Source: Paraplanobispora takensis (lineage in GTDB: Bacteria; Actinomycetota; Actinomycetes; Streptosporangiales; Streptosporangiaceae). Taken from it: a stretch of 64,000 nt of DNA. Below the pieces are notes generated by a model that was given only the letters and a program-made list of their open reading frames with translations, was not told the DNA's origin and did not search any database. Positions 1-8,551 of this stretch are shown piece after piece. The DNA is taken from assembly GCF_016863195.1 (NCBI RefSeq), contig NZ_BOOK01000040.1, forward strand, positions 1 through 64,000, written 5' to 3'. The first letter of the stretch is position 1, and each line of letters starts with the position of its first letter. The translations under genes were made by a program, and so were the position numbers.

Positions 1-516
1 GGCGTCGCCGTCGTCTCCGCGCAGAGCCGCCGCGAAGCGCCGGCCCGGCGCCGGGTCGACCCCGAAGCGCTCGGCGTACCCTTCGTGAATCTCCTCCCAT
101 CCCTGGTGTGCCTCCTCCTCGGAGAGGTCCTTGCCGGCGAGGTGGGGCTCGAGCCGCGAGAGGTAGGACTCCCAGCCGGCGGCGGTCTGCGCCGAGAGGC
201 CGCGGTCGTCGATGACGTGGATGAAGACCAGCCGGCAGCCGTCTCCCTCGGGGGTCAGGTCGAAGCTGTAGGGCTGGCCGGCGTAGGTCCACGCCAGACG
301 GTGGGGCGGGTCGACCTCGGTCACCTCGACGATCGCACCGGCGGCTTCGAAGGTCTCCCCCACCGCCGGTGTCCAGTCGACGGCCGCGGGGAACCAGCAC
401 CCGAGCTCCGCCGGCACGCTGACGGCCCGCCACACCCGCTCGACCGGGTATGAGAGCGTGCGCTCGAAGCGCAGCGCCGGGCGGCCGTCGATCGTCTCAA
501 GAGTTCCGTCGATCAT
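1..516 (-). CDS. SRPBCC (AHSA1-like) domain protein, partial at window edge
   Basis: This is the second gene of an ArsR-SRPBCC pair. The visible 172 codons start at an ATG that overlaps the ArsR stop as ATGA, so translation is probably coupled. The protein opens with a 'RTLSYPVERVWRAV' segment, then a 'GCWFP' turn and a 'HRLAWTY' strand, the usual layout of the Activator-of-Hsp90-like SRPBCC fold used as a hydrophobic ligand pocket. A C-terminal helix rich in charged residues follows. The stop lies left of the window, so length cannot be judged, but about 170-180 residues would be typical. Ligand and reaction are unknown. ArsR-SRPBCC pairs are very common in actinomycetes and the SRPBCC partner is usually described only as a putative ligand-binding or stress protein. 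Confidence 0.85.
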   Translation of the reverse strand, partial: MIDGTLETIDGRPALRFERTLSYPVERVWRAVSVPAELGCWFPAAVDWTPAVGETFEAAGAIVEVTEVDPPHRLAWTYAGQPYSFDLTPEGDGCRLVFIHVIDDRGLSAQTAAGWESYLSRLEPHLAGKDLSEEEAHQGWEEIHEGYAERFGVDPAPGRRFAAALRGDDGDA

Positions 517-815
517 GGGTTCTCCTCCAGGTGTCGTTCCAGGGCGTCGAGGCGCTTCGACCAGAACGCGCGATAGGGCTCCAGCCACCGATCGACCTCG
601 ACGAGGGGTTCCGGGCGCAGCGCGTACACGCGCTGCCTGCCCTCCGTGCGCACCGCGACGAGTCCGGCCTCGCGCAGCACCTTGAGATGTTTGGAAACGC
701 CGGGCTGGCTGAGACCGAGGTGTTCCACCAGTTCCCCGGCGGGCCGCTCGCCGTCGAGCAGCAGGTCGAGAATCTGCCTGCGGTGCGGTTCGGCCAGGGC
801 TGCATAGGCGCTCAC
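513..815 (-). CDS. ArsR/SmtB-family transcriptional repressor
   Basis: A winged-helix repressor of about 100 residues. The HTH is visible as 'GELVEHLGLSQPGVSKHLKVL' (recognition helix SQPGVSKHL), followed by the wing 'VRTEGRQRVYAL'. No metal-binding cysteine pair (CVC) is present, so this is the non-metal type that travels with SRPBCC genes. The open frame extends upstream to 851, but the GTG at 815 (VSAYAALAEPHRR) matches the family N-terminus and has a GGAAA at proper distance; that GGAAA lies inside the palindrome at 821-842, so repressor binding would also cover the ribosome binding site. Autoregulation is inferred from this geometry. Confidence 0.88.
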   Translation of the reverse strand: MSAYAALAEPHRRQILDLLLDGERPAGELVEHLGLSQPGVSKHLKVLREAGLVAVRTEGRQRVYALRPEPLVEVDRWLEPYRAFWSKRLDALERHLEENP

Positions 816-820
816 GTGCT

Positions 821-842
821 CATATTTCCATATGGAAATATG
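821..842. promoter_or_regulatory. Perfect 22-bp palindrome, probable ArsR operator
   Basis: Arms CATATTTCCAT and ATGGAAATATG meet with no spacer. The element lies immediately upstream of the arsR start and about 100 bp upstream of the divergent alcohol dehydrogenase, so it could control either or both. AT-rich palindromes of this kind are typical ArsR-family operators; binding is inferred. Confidence 0.7.
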
Positions 843-939
843 ATTTCGCAACCCCGGGCCGCGCCGGGACCGGAGGGTCCGATCTATTCACATCCGCCCG
901 GGCGGGATGCATGCTCGTCGTGGAGAAAGGACGGAGACC

Positions 940-1983
940 ATGCGAGCCGTACGACTGACCGCCTGGCAGCACGAACCGGAGATCCTCGACATCCCGGTGC
1001 CCGAGCCCGGGCCCGGCCAGGTACTGATCAAGGTGGCGGGGGCCGGGGTCTGCCACTCCGACCTGCACGTCATGGACTGGCCGGAGGGCGCCCTGCCGTA
1101 CGAGATCCCCTTCACTCTCGGCCACGAGACCGCCGGATGGATCGAGCAGACCGGAGCGGGCGTGGAGGGCTGGAGCACCGGTGAGGCGGTGGCCGTGTAC
1201 GGGCCCTGGGGTTGCGGGCGGTGCCACCGCTGCGCCCAGGGCATGGAGAACTACTGCGAGCGGGCGCAGGAGATCGGGGCCGCGGGAGGCGGGCTCGGCC
1301 GGGACGGCGGGATGGCCGAGTACATGCTCCTCCCCTCACCCCGACTCCTCGTCCCGCTGGGCGATCTCGATCCGCGCACCGCCGCTCCGCTCACCGATGC
1401 CGGCCTGACCTCCTATCACGCGATCAAGCGTTCCCTGCACCGGCTGACTCCGGGCAGCACGGCGCTGGTCATCGGGATCGGCGGCCTCGGGCACGTCGCG
1501 GTGGAACTGCTCAAGGCGCTCAGCCCGGCCACCGTGATCGCGGTCGACACCGCCCCCGGCAAGCTCGACCTCGCCAAGCGGCTCGGCGCCGACCACACGC
1601 TGCCGGGCGACCAGGACACCGAGTCCCGGGTCCGCGACCTGACCTCCGGCCGCGGTGCGAACCTCGTGCTGGACTTCGTGGGCGGTCAGCAGACCCTCGC
1701 CCTGGCCGCCGCCTGCGCCTCCGTTCTCGGCGAGGTGGCCATCGTGGGCCTGGCCGGCGGCGACCTTCCGGTGGGCGTGGGCCGGCTGCCCTTCGAATGC
1801 CCGGTCAGCGTGCCGTACTGGGGCTCACGCCCCGAGCTGATGGAGGTCGTCGCCCTGGCCCGGCAGCGGCGCATCACCCCGCACGTCGAGACCTTCCCCC
1901 TGGAGCAGGCCCTGGAGGCCTACCGGAGGATGCGCGAGGGAGAGCTCGCCGGCAGAGCCGTGCTCCTGCCGCACCCCGCCTGA
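940..1983 (+). CDS. Zinc-dependent alcohol dehydrogenase (MDR family, AdhP-like)
   Basis: A 347-residue NAD(P)-dependent zinc alcohol dehydrogenase. The catalytic zinc ligands are visible in 'GVCHSD' and 'GHETAG', the four structural-zinc cysteines in 'CGRCHRCAQGMENYC', and the Rossmann nucleotide-binding turn in 'GIGGLGHVAV'. An acidic residue after the second beta strand ('AVDTAPGK') favours NAD over NADP. It would oxidise primary or secondary alcohols to aldehydes or ketones in the cytosol. I prefer the ATG at 940, with GGACGGAG just upstream, over an in-frame start at 907. It is divergent from the ArsR/SRPBCC operon and shares the intergenic region with that operator, so co-regulation is possible. 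Confidence 0.9.
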   Translation: MRAVRLTAWQHEPEILDIPVPEPGPGQVLIKVAGAGVCHSDLHVMDWPEGALPYEIPFTLGHETAGWIEQTGAGVEGWSTGEAVAVYGPWGCGRCHRCAQGMENYCERAQEIGAAGGGLGRDGGMAEYMLLPSPRLLVPLGDLDPRTAAPLTDAGLTSYHAIKRSLHRLTPGSTALVIGIGGLGHVAVELLKALSPATVIAVDTAPGKLDLAKRLGADHTLPGDQDTESRVRDLTSGRGANLVLDFVGGQQTLALAAACASVLGEVAIVGLAGGDLPVGVGRLPFECPVSVPYWGSRPELMEVVALARQRRITPHVETFPLEQALEAYRRMREGELAGRAVLLPHPA

Positions 1984-1994
1984 ACCGGCCGGCT

Positions 1995-3677
1995 TCAGGG
2001 GGTCGCCGACCATACGAAGGAATCACGGATCACCCGCAGTTCCCGCTGCAGCTGATCCACGATCTCGCCGGTGCCGCGGACCCACTCGGCGATGTCACCG
2101 GATCCGGTGCCCTTACCGTCCTGAACGGATGACGGCGAGAGCCGGGCCACCGTGCGCTGCAGCGCCTCGACGATCCGGACGAGCCGCCGGTGGTCCTTCT
2201 GATGCTGGGCGAAGCCCGCGAGTCTGGCCGCGATCGCCGACATCTCGCTCGCCGGCGCGCTCGCGCCGGCATCCCCGGGCGCGTGCACCTCGGCCGCGAC
2301 GCGGCGAAGCTCTTTGCGGAGCTTGCCGACGTCGCGGTAGGCCTCGGTCAGCGCGGAGTTGTAGTTGCGCGTCGCGTGCAGGCTGTAGATGTACTCGTCG
2401 AGATTGGGCTGCCGGGTGAGCGGCTCGGCGGCCGGGGACCTCAGATAGAGGATCAGGTCGCTGGGCAGCAGGCCGAGCTGAGGCCAGAGGTTCTCGAAGG
2501 CGCTGTCCTCCCCGGTCCGATAGTGACGCAGGGCGTCGAGGAAGACGTCGGATTCGGCGAGGACGACGTCGTAGGCCTCCTCCCACTCTCGCCGGAACTC
2601 CAGAGTCTGCAACGCCAGCACGGTGTCCTGGTCCAGCTTGGGGCGGATCATGGTCTGCAGCGTGTAGGCGTTGATGAAGCGCTTCACCTCGCGCGGGTTG
2701 ATGCGGCCCTCCACCGCGATGTATCCCAGATAGCGTCTGACGCGGTTCTTCAGGTCGTCGAGCTGGGCGGCGCCCAGACCGGCGGTCGCGTAGATCGACT
2801 TCATCAGATCGTCGAGCTGGCCGGCCGTCATGGGCGGCAGGGCGTAGGGCACCTGGAATATCTTCTTGACGTACTCGATCTCGGTGCGGTCGACCGCGCC
2901 CGTCCCGTTCAGGCCCTGCCGCTCGCGGGCGGGGAACTTCTCCCGGACGGCTCGCTCGACGACGTCCTGGTCCACCCCCACGACGAAGACGAACCCCGGC
3001 AGGTCGAAGAAGAGTTTCATCGACTCGATGAGATCGAGCGCGTTGGCGGGGAGACAACGGTCGAGATCGTCGACGAAGACGACGATCCGGGCGAACTCCG
3101 CGGCCTGCACCTCGTCGAAGGCGGCCGCCAGCTGGCTGAAGGCGGCGAAGTACATCGACTGCGGGCCGTCGGCGGGGTCGGAGTCGCCGGCTCCCATCGC
3201 CTGCAGCGCCTTGCCGACGTCGAAGGTCACCTTGGCCACCGGGCCCACCCCGACCTGGGCGCTGAGGCCCGTGGCGAACGCCCGTACCACCGTGCCGATC
3301 TTCCGGGCGATGCCGCGTGCGCGTTCGGCCGCCTCCGGCCGGCGCTGCGCCGCCCCGGCCCAGGTGATCAGTGCGCCTCTGACCGTGTCCAGCAAGGGCA
3401 CGATCAGATGGGGTTCCTTCTCGTAACGCCAGGCGTTGAACTGGACGATCACCAGCTGGTCGGACGCCAGCTCGTCGGCGATGGCGTTCATCAGCGTGGT
3501 CTTGCCGCTGCCCCAGCTGCCGAAGATGCCGACGGCGAAACGGGGCTCGCTCGTCCGGATGATCGTGGCCAGGGCCGCGGCGATGGCGGGAAAGCCGAGT
3601 TCGGGCTGCTCGGCGGGCGTGTCGAGCAGGATGCAGGGCGCGGTTCGCTCTTCTGCCCGCTCTGCTGCGGTCGTCAT
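1995..3677 (-). CDS. KAP-family P-loop NTPase
   Basis: A 560-residue STAND-like KAP ATPase. Walker A is 'GSWGSGKT' at about residues 53-60, and Walker B is 'VVFVDDLDRC' near residue 200. The KAP hallmark 'VQFNAWRYEKE' follows Walker A, and 'DLPGFVFVVGVDQDVVERAV' is the conserved sensor region. Many KAP proteins carry transmembrane helices inserted between the Walker motifs; here that insert (roughly residues 120-165) is short and weakly hydrophobic ('KIGTVVRAFATGL'), so the protein may be cytosolic. The C-terminal 150 residues look helical and coiled. KAP NTPases are implicated in membrane-associated signalling and sometimes in conflict systems, but no partner gene lies beside it. The 3' end converges closely on the alcohol dehydrogenase gene. 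Confidence 0.85.
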   Translation of the reverse strand: MTTAAERAEERTAPCILLDTPAEQPELGFPAIAAALATIIRTSEPRFAVGIFGSWGSGKTTLMNAIADELASDQLVIVQFNAWRYEKEPHLIVPLLDTVRGALITWAGAAQRRPEAAERARGIARKIGTVVRAFATGLSAQVGVGPVAKVTFDVGKALQAMGAGDSDPADGPQSMYFAAFSQLAAAFDEVQAAEFARIVVFVDDLDRCLPANALDLIESMKLFFDLPGFVFVVGVDQDVVERAVREKFPARERQGLNGTGAVDRTEIEYVKKIFQVPYALPPMTAGQLDDLMKSIYATAGLGAAQLDDLKNRVRRYLGYIAVEGRINPREVKRFINAYTLQTMIRPKLDQDTVLALQTLEFRREWEEAYDVVLAESDVFLDALRHYRTGEDSAFENLWPQLGLLPSDLILYLRSPAAEPLTRQPNLDEYIYSLHATRNYNSALTEAYRDVGKLRKELRRVAAEVHAPGDAGASAPASEMSAIAARLAGFAQHQKDHRRLVRIVEALQRTVARLSPSSVQDGKGTGSGDIAEWVRGTGEIVDQLQRELRVIRDSFVWSATP

Positions 3678-3961
3678 GGCATGGCCCCCCTGTCCTCGCG
3701 GTGCCCTCCCCGCCGTAGGGTTCGCCGCCTGTGGAAGCGGATCGCGACGACGCAGCGTACGGCACCCTCAGAGTCGATCTCATGAGGGTAGCCAGCCGGG
3801 ACGCCGTCCGCCTCAGAGGATGACCCGGGGACCTCCCTAGGTCAATGCCGCACGGACATGACCCGGGCCGCGTACGCCGGCGGCGATCAGCGCCTCGCCC
3901 GCGCGGGCGCTCGCCAACGTGACGGCGATCGGCGGGAAGCCGTCGGTCGACGCCGGCGACG

Positions 3962-5326
3962 TCAGGAACCGGCGCCCCGATCGGCTCCGCTTCCCACGGG
4001 CCGCTCCCCCGTCCCGGACGCGGCGGCCCGGGAACCGGCCCGCTCGGTGAGCATGGCGGCCAGGCGCGCGCGCTGCTGGGGCGTGAGCCGCCCGAGCCGC
4101 TGACGCAGCCCCGGACGGGTCAGGATCCCGTCGGTGCCGATGAGGCCTTCCACCCGGTCGGCCGCGGTGCGCACGGCGGCGTCGGAGGCCGTCTCGGCGG
4201 CCAGCGGCGCGACCCGCTCGCGATAGCCGGTGTCCTGCAGCACCTCGGTCAGCAGGTCGACGGCCGGCTTCTCCTCCCAGCGCGAGACGGGCAGCCAGCG
4301 GCAGAGGCCGGCGCGCTCCATGCGTTCGGCGTTGTCCGGGCGGTCGACCCCGTGGGCCAGCATCACCTGCGGGGTCGCCGACGCCAGCGCCCGCCCGAGC
4401 GTGCCCATGCCGCCGTGGTGCACGACCGCGCTCACGTACGGCATGAGCGCGGCGAACGGCGCCGAGGGCAGCCACCGCACCCCTTCGGGCAGCGGGTCGG
4501 GGACCAGCGACCGGTGCCGGGTGACCAGCAGGGCGGGCCGGCCGGCCCGGTGGCAGGCGCGGGCCGCCACCTCGTAGAAAGGCCGGTGGAGCACCAGGCC
4601 GGTACCGCCCGTGATCAGCACGGGCGGCTCGGGCCAGTCCGGCGGCGCGGTGTCCTGCGCAGCACCCTCCGTGGTGCCCGCGGTGTCACCGAGGATGAAC
4701 CCGCACTTGAGGACGGCGTCCGGCGTCGGGTCCCCGGCCGCGTCGAACCAGCCGGGCCATCCGCCGAGCTGTACCCGGGCGCTGTTCAGGTAGGCCACCC
4801 AGTCGCGGACGGGCTCCAGGCCGAATCCGCCGAAGAGGTCGTCGAACCCCGCTTCCAGGACGTGCCGGTAGACCTGGTGGGTGACCGGCAGGGTGACGTA
4901 CTGACAGGGCGCCATCGCCTGCGTGGCGACCGGCACGCCGTACAGCTCGGCGGCGATCAGCGCGGCGATGCCCGAGGTGTGCCGGGCGAGCACCACGGTC
5001 TCCCCCGGACGGTATCGCTGCCTGATCATCTCCACCTCGTCGCGGAGCTGCTCGAACAGCTTGTTGCGCCGGTAGAGCTCCAGCACCCCCTCGGGGTCGC
5101 GGAGCGGGTCGAGCATGAACCGCCCGGTGTCGTCCAGGTGACGGTCGTAGGCCTCGTCGGTGTCGATCGGCACGTGCCGCAGGCCCGCGGCGGCGACCCG
5201 GTCGGCGAACCACGCGTGGGTCATCACGCTGACGTCGTGACCCCGGCCCGCCAGCTCCCGGCCGACCCGGATGAGCGGCAGCACGTCACCGTTGGTGCCG
5301 TGGGTGCTCACCAGAACGGTCGCCAC
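3962..5326 (-). CDS. MGT-type (GT1) glycosyltransferase, last gene of the hydroxylase-FkbH-GT operon
   Basis: A 454-residue GT-B glycosyltransferase of the macrolide/sterol glycosyltransferase type. The N-terminal 'MATVLVSTHGTNGDVLPLIRVG' start (GTG codon) is the typical acceptor-domain opening. The C-terminal donor domain has 'HHGGMGTLGRAL' and a downstream 'D..DNAERME' segment corresponding to the nucleotide-sugar site. The start lies 6 nt after the stop of the FkbH-like gene, so it is in the same operon. It most likely transfers a sugar from an NDP-sugar to the product of the neighbouring NRPS, but no sugar biosynthesis genes are in the window, so the donor would be a common NDP-sugar from primary metabolism. 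The last ~40 residues (Arg/Gly/Ser-rich) look unstructured. Confidence 0.85.
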   Translation of the reverse strand: MATVLVSTHGTNGDVLPLIRVGRELAGRGHDVSVMTHAWFADRVAAAGLRHVPIDTDEAYDRHLDDTGRFMLDPLRDPEGVLELYRRNKLFEQLRDEVEMIRQRYRPGETVVLARHTSGIAALIAAELYGVPVATQAMAPCQYVTLPVTHQVYRHVLEAGFDDLFGGFGLEPVRDWVAYLNSARVQLGGWPGWFDAAGDPTPDAVLKCGFILGDTAGTTEGAAQDTAPPDWPEPPVLITGGTGLVLHRPFYEVAARACHRAGRPALLVTRHRSLVPDPLPEGVRWLPSAPFAALMPYVSAVVHHGGMGTLGRALASATPQVMLAHGVDRPDNAERMERAGLCRWLPVSRWEEKPAVDLLTEVLQDTGYRERVAPLAAETASDAAVRTAADRVEGLIGTDGILTRPGLRQRLGRLTPQQRARLAAMLTERAGSRAAASGTGERPVGSGADRGAGS

Positions 5327-5332
5327 GGCGGA

Positions 5333-7438
5333 TCAGCTCTCCCCGCGCACGAGCAGGGCCTCGATCTCGTCGTCGGAAAGCCCTTCCAGCTCCTCCAGCA
5401 GTTCCTCCAGCTCCGCGTTCCCGGCCTGGGCCACCTGCTGCTCCTCGATGACCCGCGCGATCTCGGCCACGGTGAAGGCGGTGGTGTAGAGGGTGTCGAA
5501 GGGCAGCTCGACGCCGTACTCGGCCCTGACCCGGGCCATGAACTGGACGAGTCGCAGCGAGTGGCCGCCGAGATCGAAGAAGCCGTCGTCGACGGACGTG
5601 GGCGGGATGTCGAGGATCTCCGCCCACCAGCGCATGACGGCCGCCTCGACGGGGGTCGCGGTGAGAACCGCGGGGAGGACCGGGGCGGGAGCCGCCGCCC
5701 GCAGTGCCCGCACGATGGCGTCCACGTCGGTTAGCCGGGTGGCGATCGTCTCCACCCGCTCCCAGTCCGCCCGGGGAGCGGCTTCGGAGGCGGGCGCGGC
5801 GGCCGCAGGCGCGGTGGCCGCGGTCTCGGCGGGAACGTGGACGACGGCCGCCGCCGCGTCCGCGTCGAGGACGTGCCAGAGGAGGTCGCCGCCGGCCGGG
5901 GCCGCGGCTCCGGGCAGCCCGGCGAGGAAGTCCCGGGCCGGCCGGTTCCTGGAGGTGACGCGGTGGGCCAGGGCGACCCGTGCCAGCCCGCGCTCGCCCG
6001 CCAGCGCGCCCAGGTGCGCCAGCATCCGGTGCTCCACCCCGCGCCCGAGCGCCCGGCAGCTGAGGAGGAAGGCGTCGGCCCGGAGGGTGTCGCCGTCGGT
6101 GTGCGCGGCCGTCAGCCCGACCAGCCCGTAGTCGCCGAACCGGTCGCGTACCTCGACGACGTGCAGTTCCCCGTCGGGGTGGCGTTCCGCCGACAGGTTG
6201 AACTGGTTGGTGCGCCGGGCCAGCTGGGAGACGCGCTCGGCGTGCTCGGGGCCCGCCGGAGTGATGGTGACGGCCAGGTCGAGCGTGGCGAAGAAGTCGG
6301 TCAGGGACATCTCGCCCATGGCCCGCTCACGCCGGCGCTGCTCCCGGTAGTACCGGCCGCGCGCGCGGTCAGCGTCCGTCACGGCGGTGTGGTCCAGCGG
6401 CCAGCAGTGGCGCAGGAAACGTGCCGCCGCGGCCGGGTCGGCGGGCAGCCTCAGCGTCAGCGCCTCCGGGCAGCCCGCGCGGACCTCCGCGCACTCCACC
6501 GGGCTGTCGTCCAGGAAGACGAACGAGTCCAGGCCGAGGTCCAGTTCGGCGGCGAGCGAGCGCAGGGCCTGCGACTTGGCGTCCCATCCGATCCGCATCG
6601 CGGTGATCTGCTCCAGGCCGATCGGGAGTCCGGGGTGCCTGGCGAAGACCTCGCGCACGTCCTTCTCGTCGTTCTTGCTGGCCAGGCAGAGCAGCCGGCC
6701 GGCGTCGACCTGGCGGGAGAGCTCGTGCCACACCCGCAACCGGTCGGGACCGATCACCACACCGTCCGGGCCGTCCTCGCCGACGACCCCGTCCCAGAGG
6801 GTGCCGTCGCAGTCGGCCACGATCACCTTGGGCCGCGGAGCGGTCATCGCGTGCAGGCGCCGGGCGAGCGCGGTCGCCAGTGCGGCGAAGTACGGCTCGG
6901 TGTAGGGGACGTTGCCGATCCGGTCGGCGAACGCGTCGTGGACCTCCTGCACCTCGTACGGCTCCGCCGAGGTGAGGACGTGCACCCCGGGGTCGCCCGC
7001 GCACGCCTCCTGGAGCACGGCGGCCAGCCGGGCGTGCGCGTCGCTCCCGGCCTCCGGCGACGGTGGGCAGACCATCAGCAGGTGCGGGGCGCCCGAGGCC
7101 TTCGCCGAGGTCCGCACCGCCGCGGCGAGGTCGGCCGCGACCGCGTCCACCCGGCCGGACCCGCCGTCGTCCGCCCCGTCGTCCATCCCGTCGGACCCGC
7201 CGGCGGCGGTCAGGTCCTGCGCGCGGACCAGTACGGCGACGGCACCCGCCCGGCCGAGCACGCTGCCCGGATCCAGCAGCGAGGGGAAGACCTGGCCGTA
7301 GGGGGCGAAGTCGACGTCGCCGCCGATGCCGAGCTCGGCCAGCCAGAAGCGCAGGACGTCGGCGAGGGGCTCGGCCGTGAAGGTGGCGGCGACCCCCAGG
7401 CGGAAAGCGCGGGAAGCACGGAAAGCGTTGTCGTTCAC
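5333..7438 (-). CDS. FkbH-like HAD-IIIC protein with C-terminal peptidyl/acyl carrier domain
   Basis: A 701-residue protein, GTG start at 7438 preceded by AAGGGA. The N-terminal ~180 residues are the FkbH-type leader domain. The HAD catalytic motif 'ADCDGTLWDG' lies near residue 205, with 'FLDDSPVE' further on. A GNAT-like segment ('HRMLAHLGALAGERGLARV') precedes an Ala/Pro linker. A carrier domain follows with 'DLGGHSLRL' (phosphopantetheine Ser near residue 625), and the protein ends in an acidic helix, 'LEELLEELEGLSDDEIEALL', of the kind used as a C-terminal docking motif in NRPS/PKS systems. FkbH enzymes load a three-carbon glyceryl unit from 1,3-bisphosphoglycerate onto a carrier protein. 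The inference is that this protein makes and carries the acyl starter for the divergent NRPS. Substrate is not proven; FkbH-like proteins in NRPS loci may do other dephosphorylations. Confidence 0.85.
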   Translation of the reverse strand: MNDNAFRASRAFRLGVAATFTAEPLADVLRFWLAELGIGGDVDFAPYGQVFPSLLDPGSVLGRAGAVAVLVRAQDLTAAGGSDGMDDGADDGGSGRVDAVAADLAAAVRTSAKASGAPHLLMVCPPSPEAGSDAHARLAAVLQEACAGDPGVHVLTSAEPYEVQEVHDAFADRIGNVPYTEPYFAALATALARRLHAMTAPRPKVIVADCDGTLWDGVVGEDGPDGVVIGPDRLRVWHELSRQVDAGRLLCLASKNDEKDVREVFARHPGLPIGLEQITAMRIGWDAKSQALRSLAAELDLGLDSFVFLDDSPVECAEVRAGCPEALTLRLPADPAAAARFLRHCWPLDHTAVTDADRARGRYYREQRRRERAMGEMSLTDFFATLDLAVTITPAGPEHAERVSQLARRTNQFNLSAERHPDGELHVVEVRDRFGDYGLVGLTAAHTDGDTLRADAFLLSCRALGRGVEHRMLAHLGALAGERGLARVALAHRVTSRNRPARDFLAGLPGAAAPAGGDLLWHVLDADAAAAVVHVPAETAATAPAAAAPASEAAPRADWERVETIATRLTDVDAIVRALRAAAPAPVLPAVLTATPVEAAVMRWWAEILDIPPTSVDDGFFDLGGHSLRLVQFMARVRAEYGVELPFDTLYTTAFTVAEIARVIEEQQVAQAGNAELEELLEELEGLSDDEIEALLVRGES

Positions 7439-7472
7439 GACGGTATCCCTTGGATCATTCGAGCACGGCGGA

Positions 7473-8402
7473 TCAGTCGGACATGGCGACGAGGACACGC
7501 CGGGAGCCGGTGTACGGCCGACGCCCGTGGCCGACCAGCACGTTGTCGATGAGCAGCAGGTCGCCCTCCCGCCAGTCGACGTCCACCGCGTTCTCCAGAC
7601 CGCGGTCGCGGGCCTGGATGACGTACGCGTCGGGGATCGGGCTGCCGTCGGGGAAGGCCACCGACTGCGGCAGCTCCTCCGGGGGCATGAGCTCGGCGAG
7701 CTCGGCCGCGGTCTCGTCGCCCAGCGAGGCGGGGTGCCACTGGTCGGCCTGGTTGAACCACACCTCGGCACCGGTGACCGGGTGCCGGGTGGTGGCCGGC
7801 CTGGTCTGGGAGATCCGGATCCCGCCGCCGGGGCGCCACTGCCAGTCCGCGCCGGAGCGGTCGAGGAAGTCCGCCACCCGGTCGCGGTCGTCGGTCTCGA
7901 ACGTCTCCTGCCAGCTCTTGCCGAGCCCCCGGCCACCGTGCAGGTTCTGGGTGTAGCGCACTCCCTTGGAGAACGCCTCCCGGACCTCGGGGTCGAGCGA
8001 CCGGAGCCAGCGCACGCCGTCGACGACCGGCGTGGCCCCTCCCGACTCGGCCGCCTTCTGGCAGAAGAACAGCAGGCGCGAGGGCCACGAAGTGGAGTAG
8101 GACAGCTCGTTGTGCATCGAGATGGTGTACTCGGCCGGGTACTCCGTCGAGGTGTAGACGTTGCCGGCGAGCTTGGTGCGCGGCGAGTTGCCGTGGACGT
8201 AGGCCAGGCGGTTGGGCAGCAGCAGGTCCATCACGCGGCCGAGGCTGTCCTCGGTGACGTGGAACCCTCTGATGACGAGCGCTTTGTTCCGGGTGAGCAG
8301 CGCGCCCACGTCGGGAATCGCTTTCAGCCGCTCCACCAGGGCGTCGGCGGTCGCGTCCGCGCTCTCGGGGGTTATCTCAAAGGGCTTCCACACGTCTTCC
8401 AT
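7473..8402 (-). CDS. TauD/TfdA-family Fe(II)/2-oxoglutarate dioxygenase, SyrP-like hydroxylase
   Basis: A 309-residue 2-oxoglutarate-dependent non-haem iron enzyme. The facial triad is visible as H97 and E99 in 'SMHNELSYS' and H292 in 'DNVLVGHGRR', with the following Arg-rich strand binding 2-oxoglutarate. 'WPSRLLFFCQKAAESGGATP' is the stretch shared by SyrP-type enzymes that hydroxylate the beta carbon of aspartate on a carrier protein. I choose the ATG at 8402, which has GAGGAAA at good spacing, over the GTG at 8414. It is the first gene of a three-gene operon (34-nt gap to the FkbH-like gene) divergent from the NRPS. The likely role is beta-hydroxylation of the amino acid loaded by the NRPS; this is an inference from family and context. 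Confidence 0.85.
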   Translation of the reverse strand: MEDVWKPFEITPESADATADALVERLKAIPDVGALLTRNKALVIRGFHVTEDSLGRVMDLLLPNRLAYVHGNSPRTKLAGNVYTSTEYPAEYTISMHNELSYSTSWPSRLLFFCQKAAESGGATPVVDGVRWLRSLDPEVREAFSKGVRYTQNLHGGRGLGKSWQETFETDDRDRVADFLDRSGADWQWRPGGGIRISQTRPATTRHPVTGAEVWFNQADQWHPASLGDETAAELAELMPPEELPQSVAFPDGSPIPDAYVIQARDRGLENAVDVDWREGDLLLIDNVLVGHGRRPYTGSRRVLVAMSD

Positions 8403-8515
8403 CAGTTTCCTCACTTCTCCGTGGCGATCAGAAGCCGCACGGAAAAGGCAATGTAGCGGTTACCGCAGAGAATGGAAACACGGGAACGGCCCATGCGCAA
8501 TGGCACCCCTCTCTT

Positions 8516-8551
8516 CAATCTGTTTCAAGTCTCACCAATCTGGTTCGAGTC
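8516..8551. repeat. Two near-identical 16-bp direct repeats with 20-bp period in the tauD promoter region
   Basis: CAATCTGTTTCAAGTC (8516-8531) and CAATCTGGTTCGAGTC (8536-8551) differ at two positions and are exactly 20 bp apart, two turns of helix, so both face the same side of the DNA. They lie about 115-150 bp upstream of the hydroxylase start. They are candidates for tandem binding by a pathway activator; none is identified. Confidence 0.6.

Noticed and set aside
1995-3677. Calling the KAP NTPase part of an antiphage defence system
   Set aside because: No nuclease, toxin or other defence partner next to it; family membership alone is insufficient.
2190-3785. 531-codon plus-strand frame opposite the KAP NTPase
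   Set aside because: Composition is shadow-like (Arg/Gly/Val/Leu), and the minus strand carries complete Walker motifs.
3678-3961. Possible short reading frame upstream of the glycosyltransferase 3' end (minus strand)
   Set aside because: It reads protein-like at its end (DGFPPIAVTLASARAG) but has no start or family match; left as intergenic.
5837-7552. 571-codon plus-strand frame opposite the FkbH-like gene
   Set aside because: No recognisable domains; the opposite strand encodes HAD and carrier motifs.
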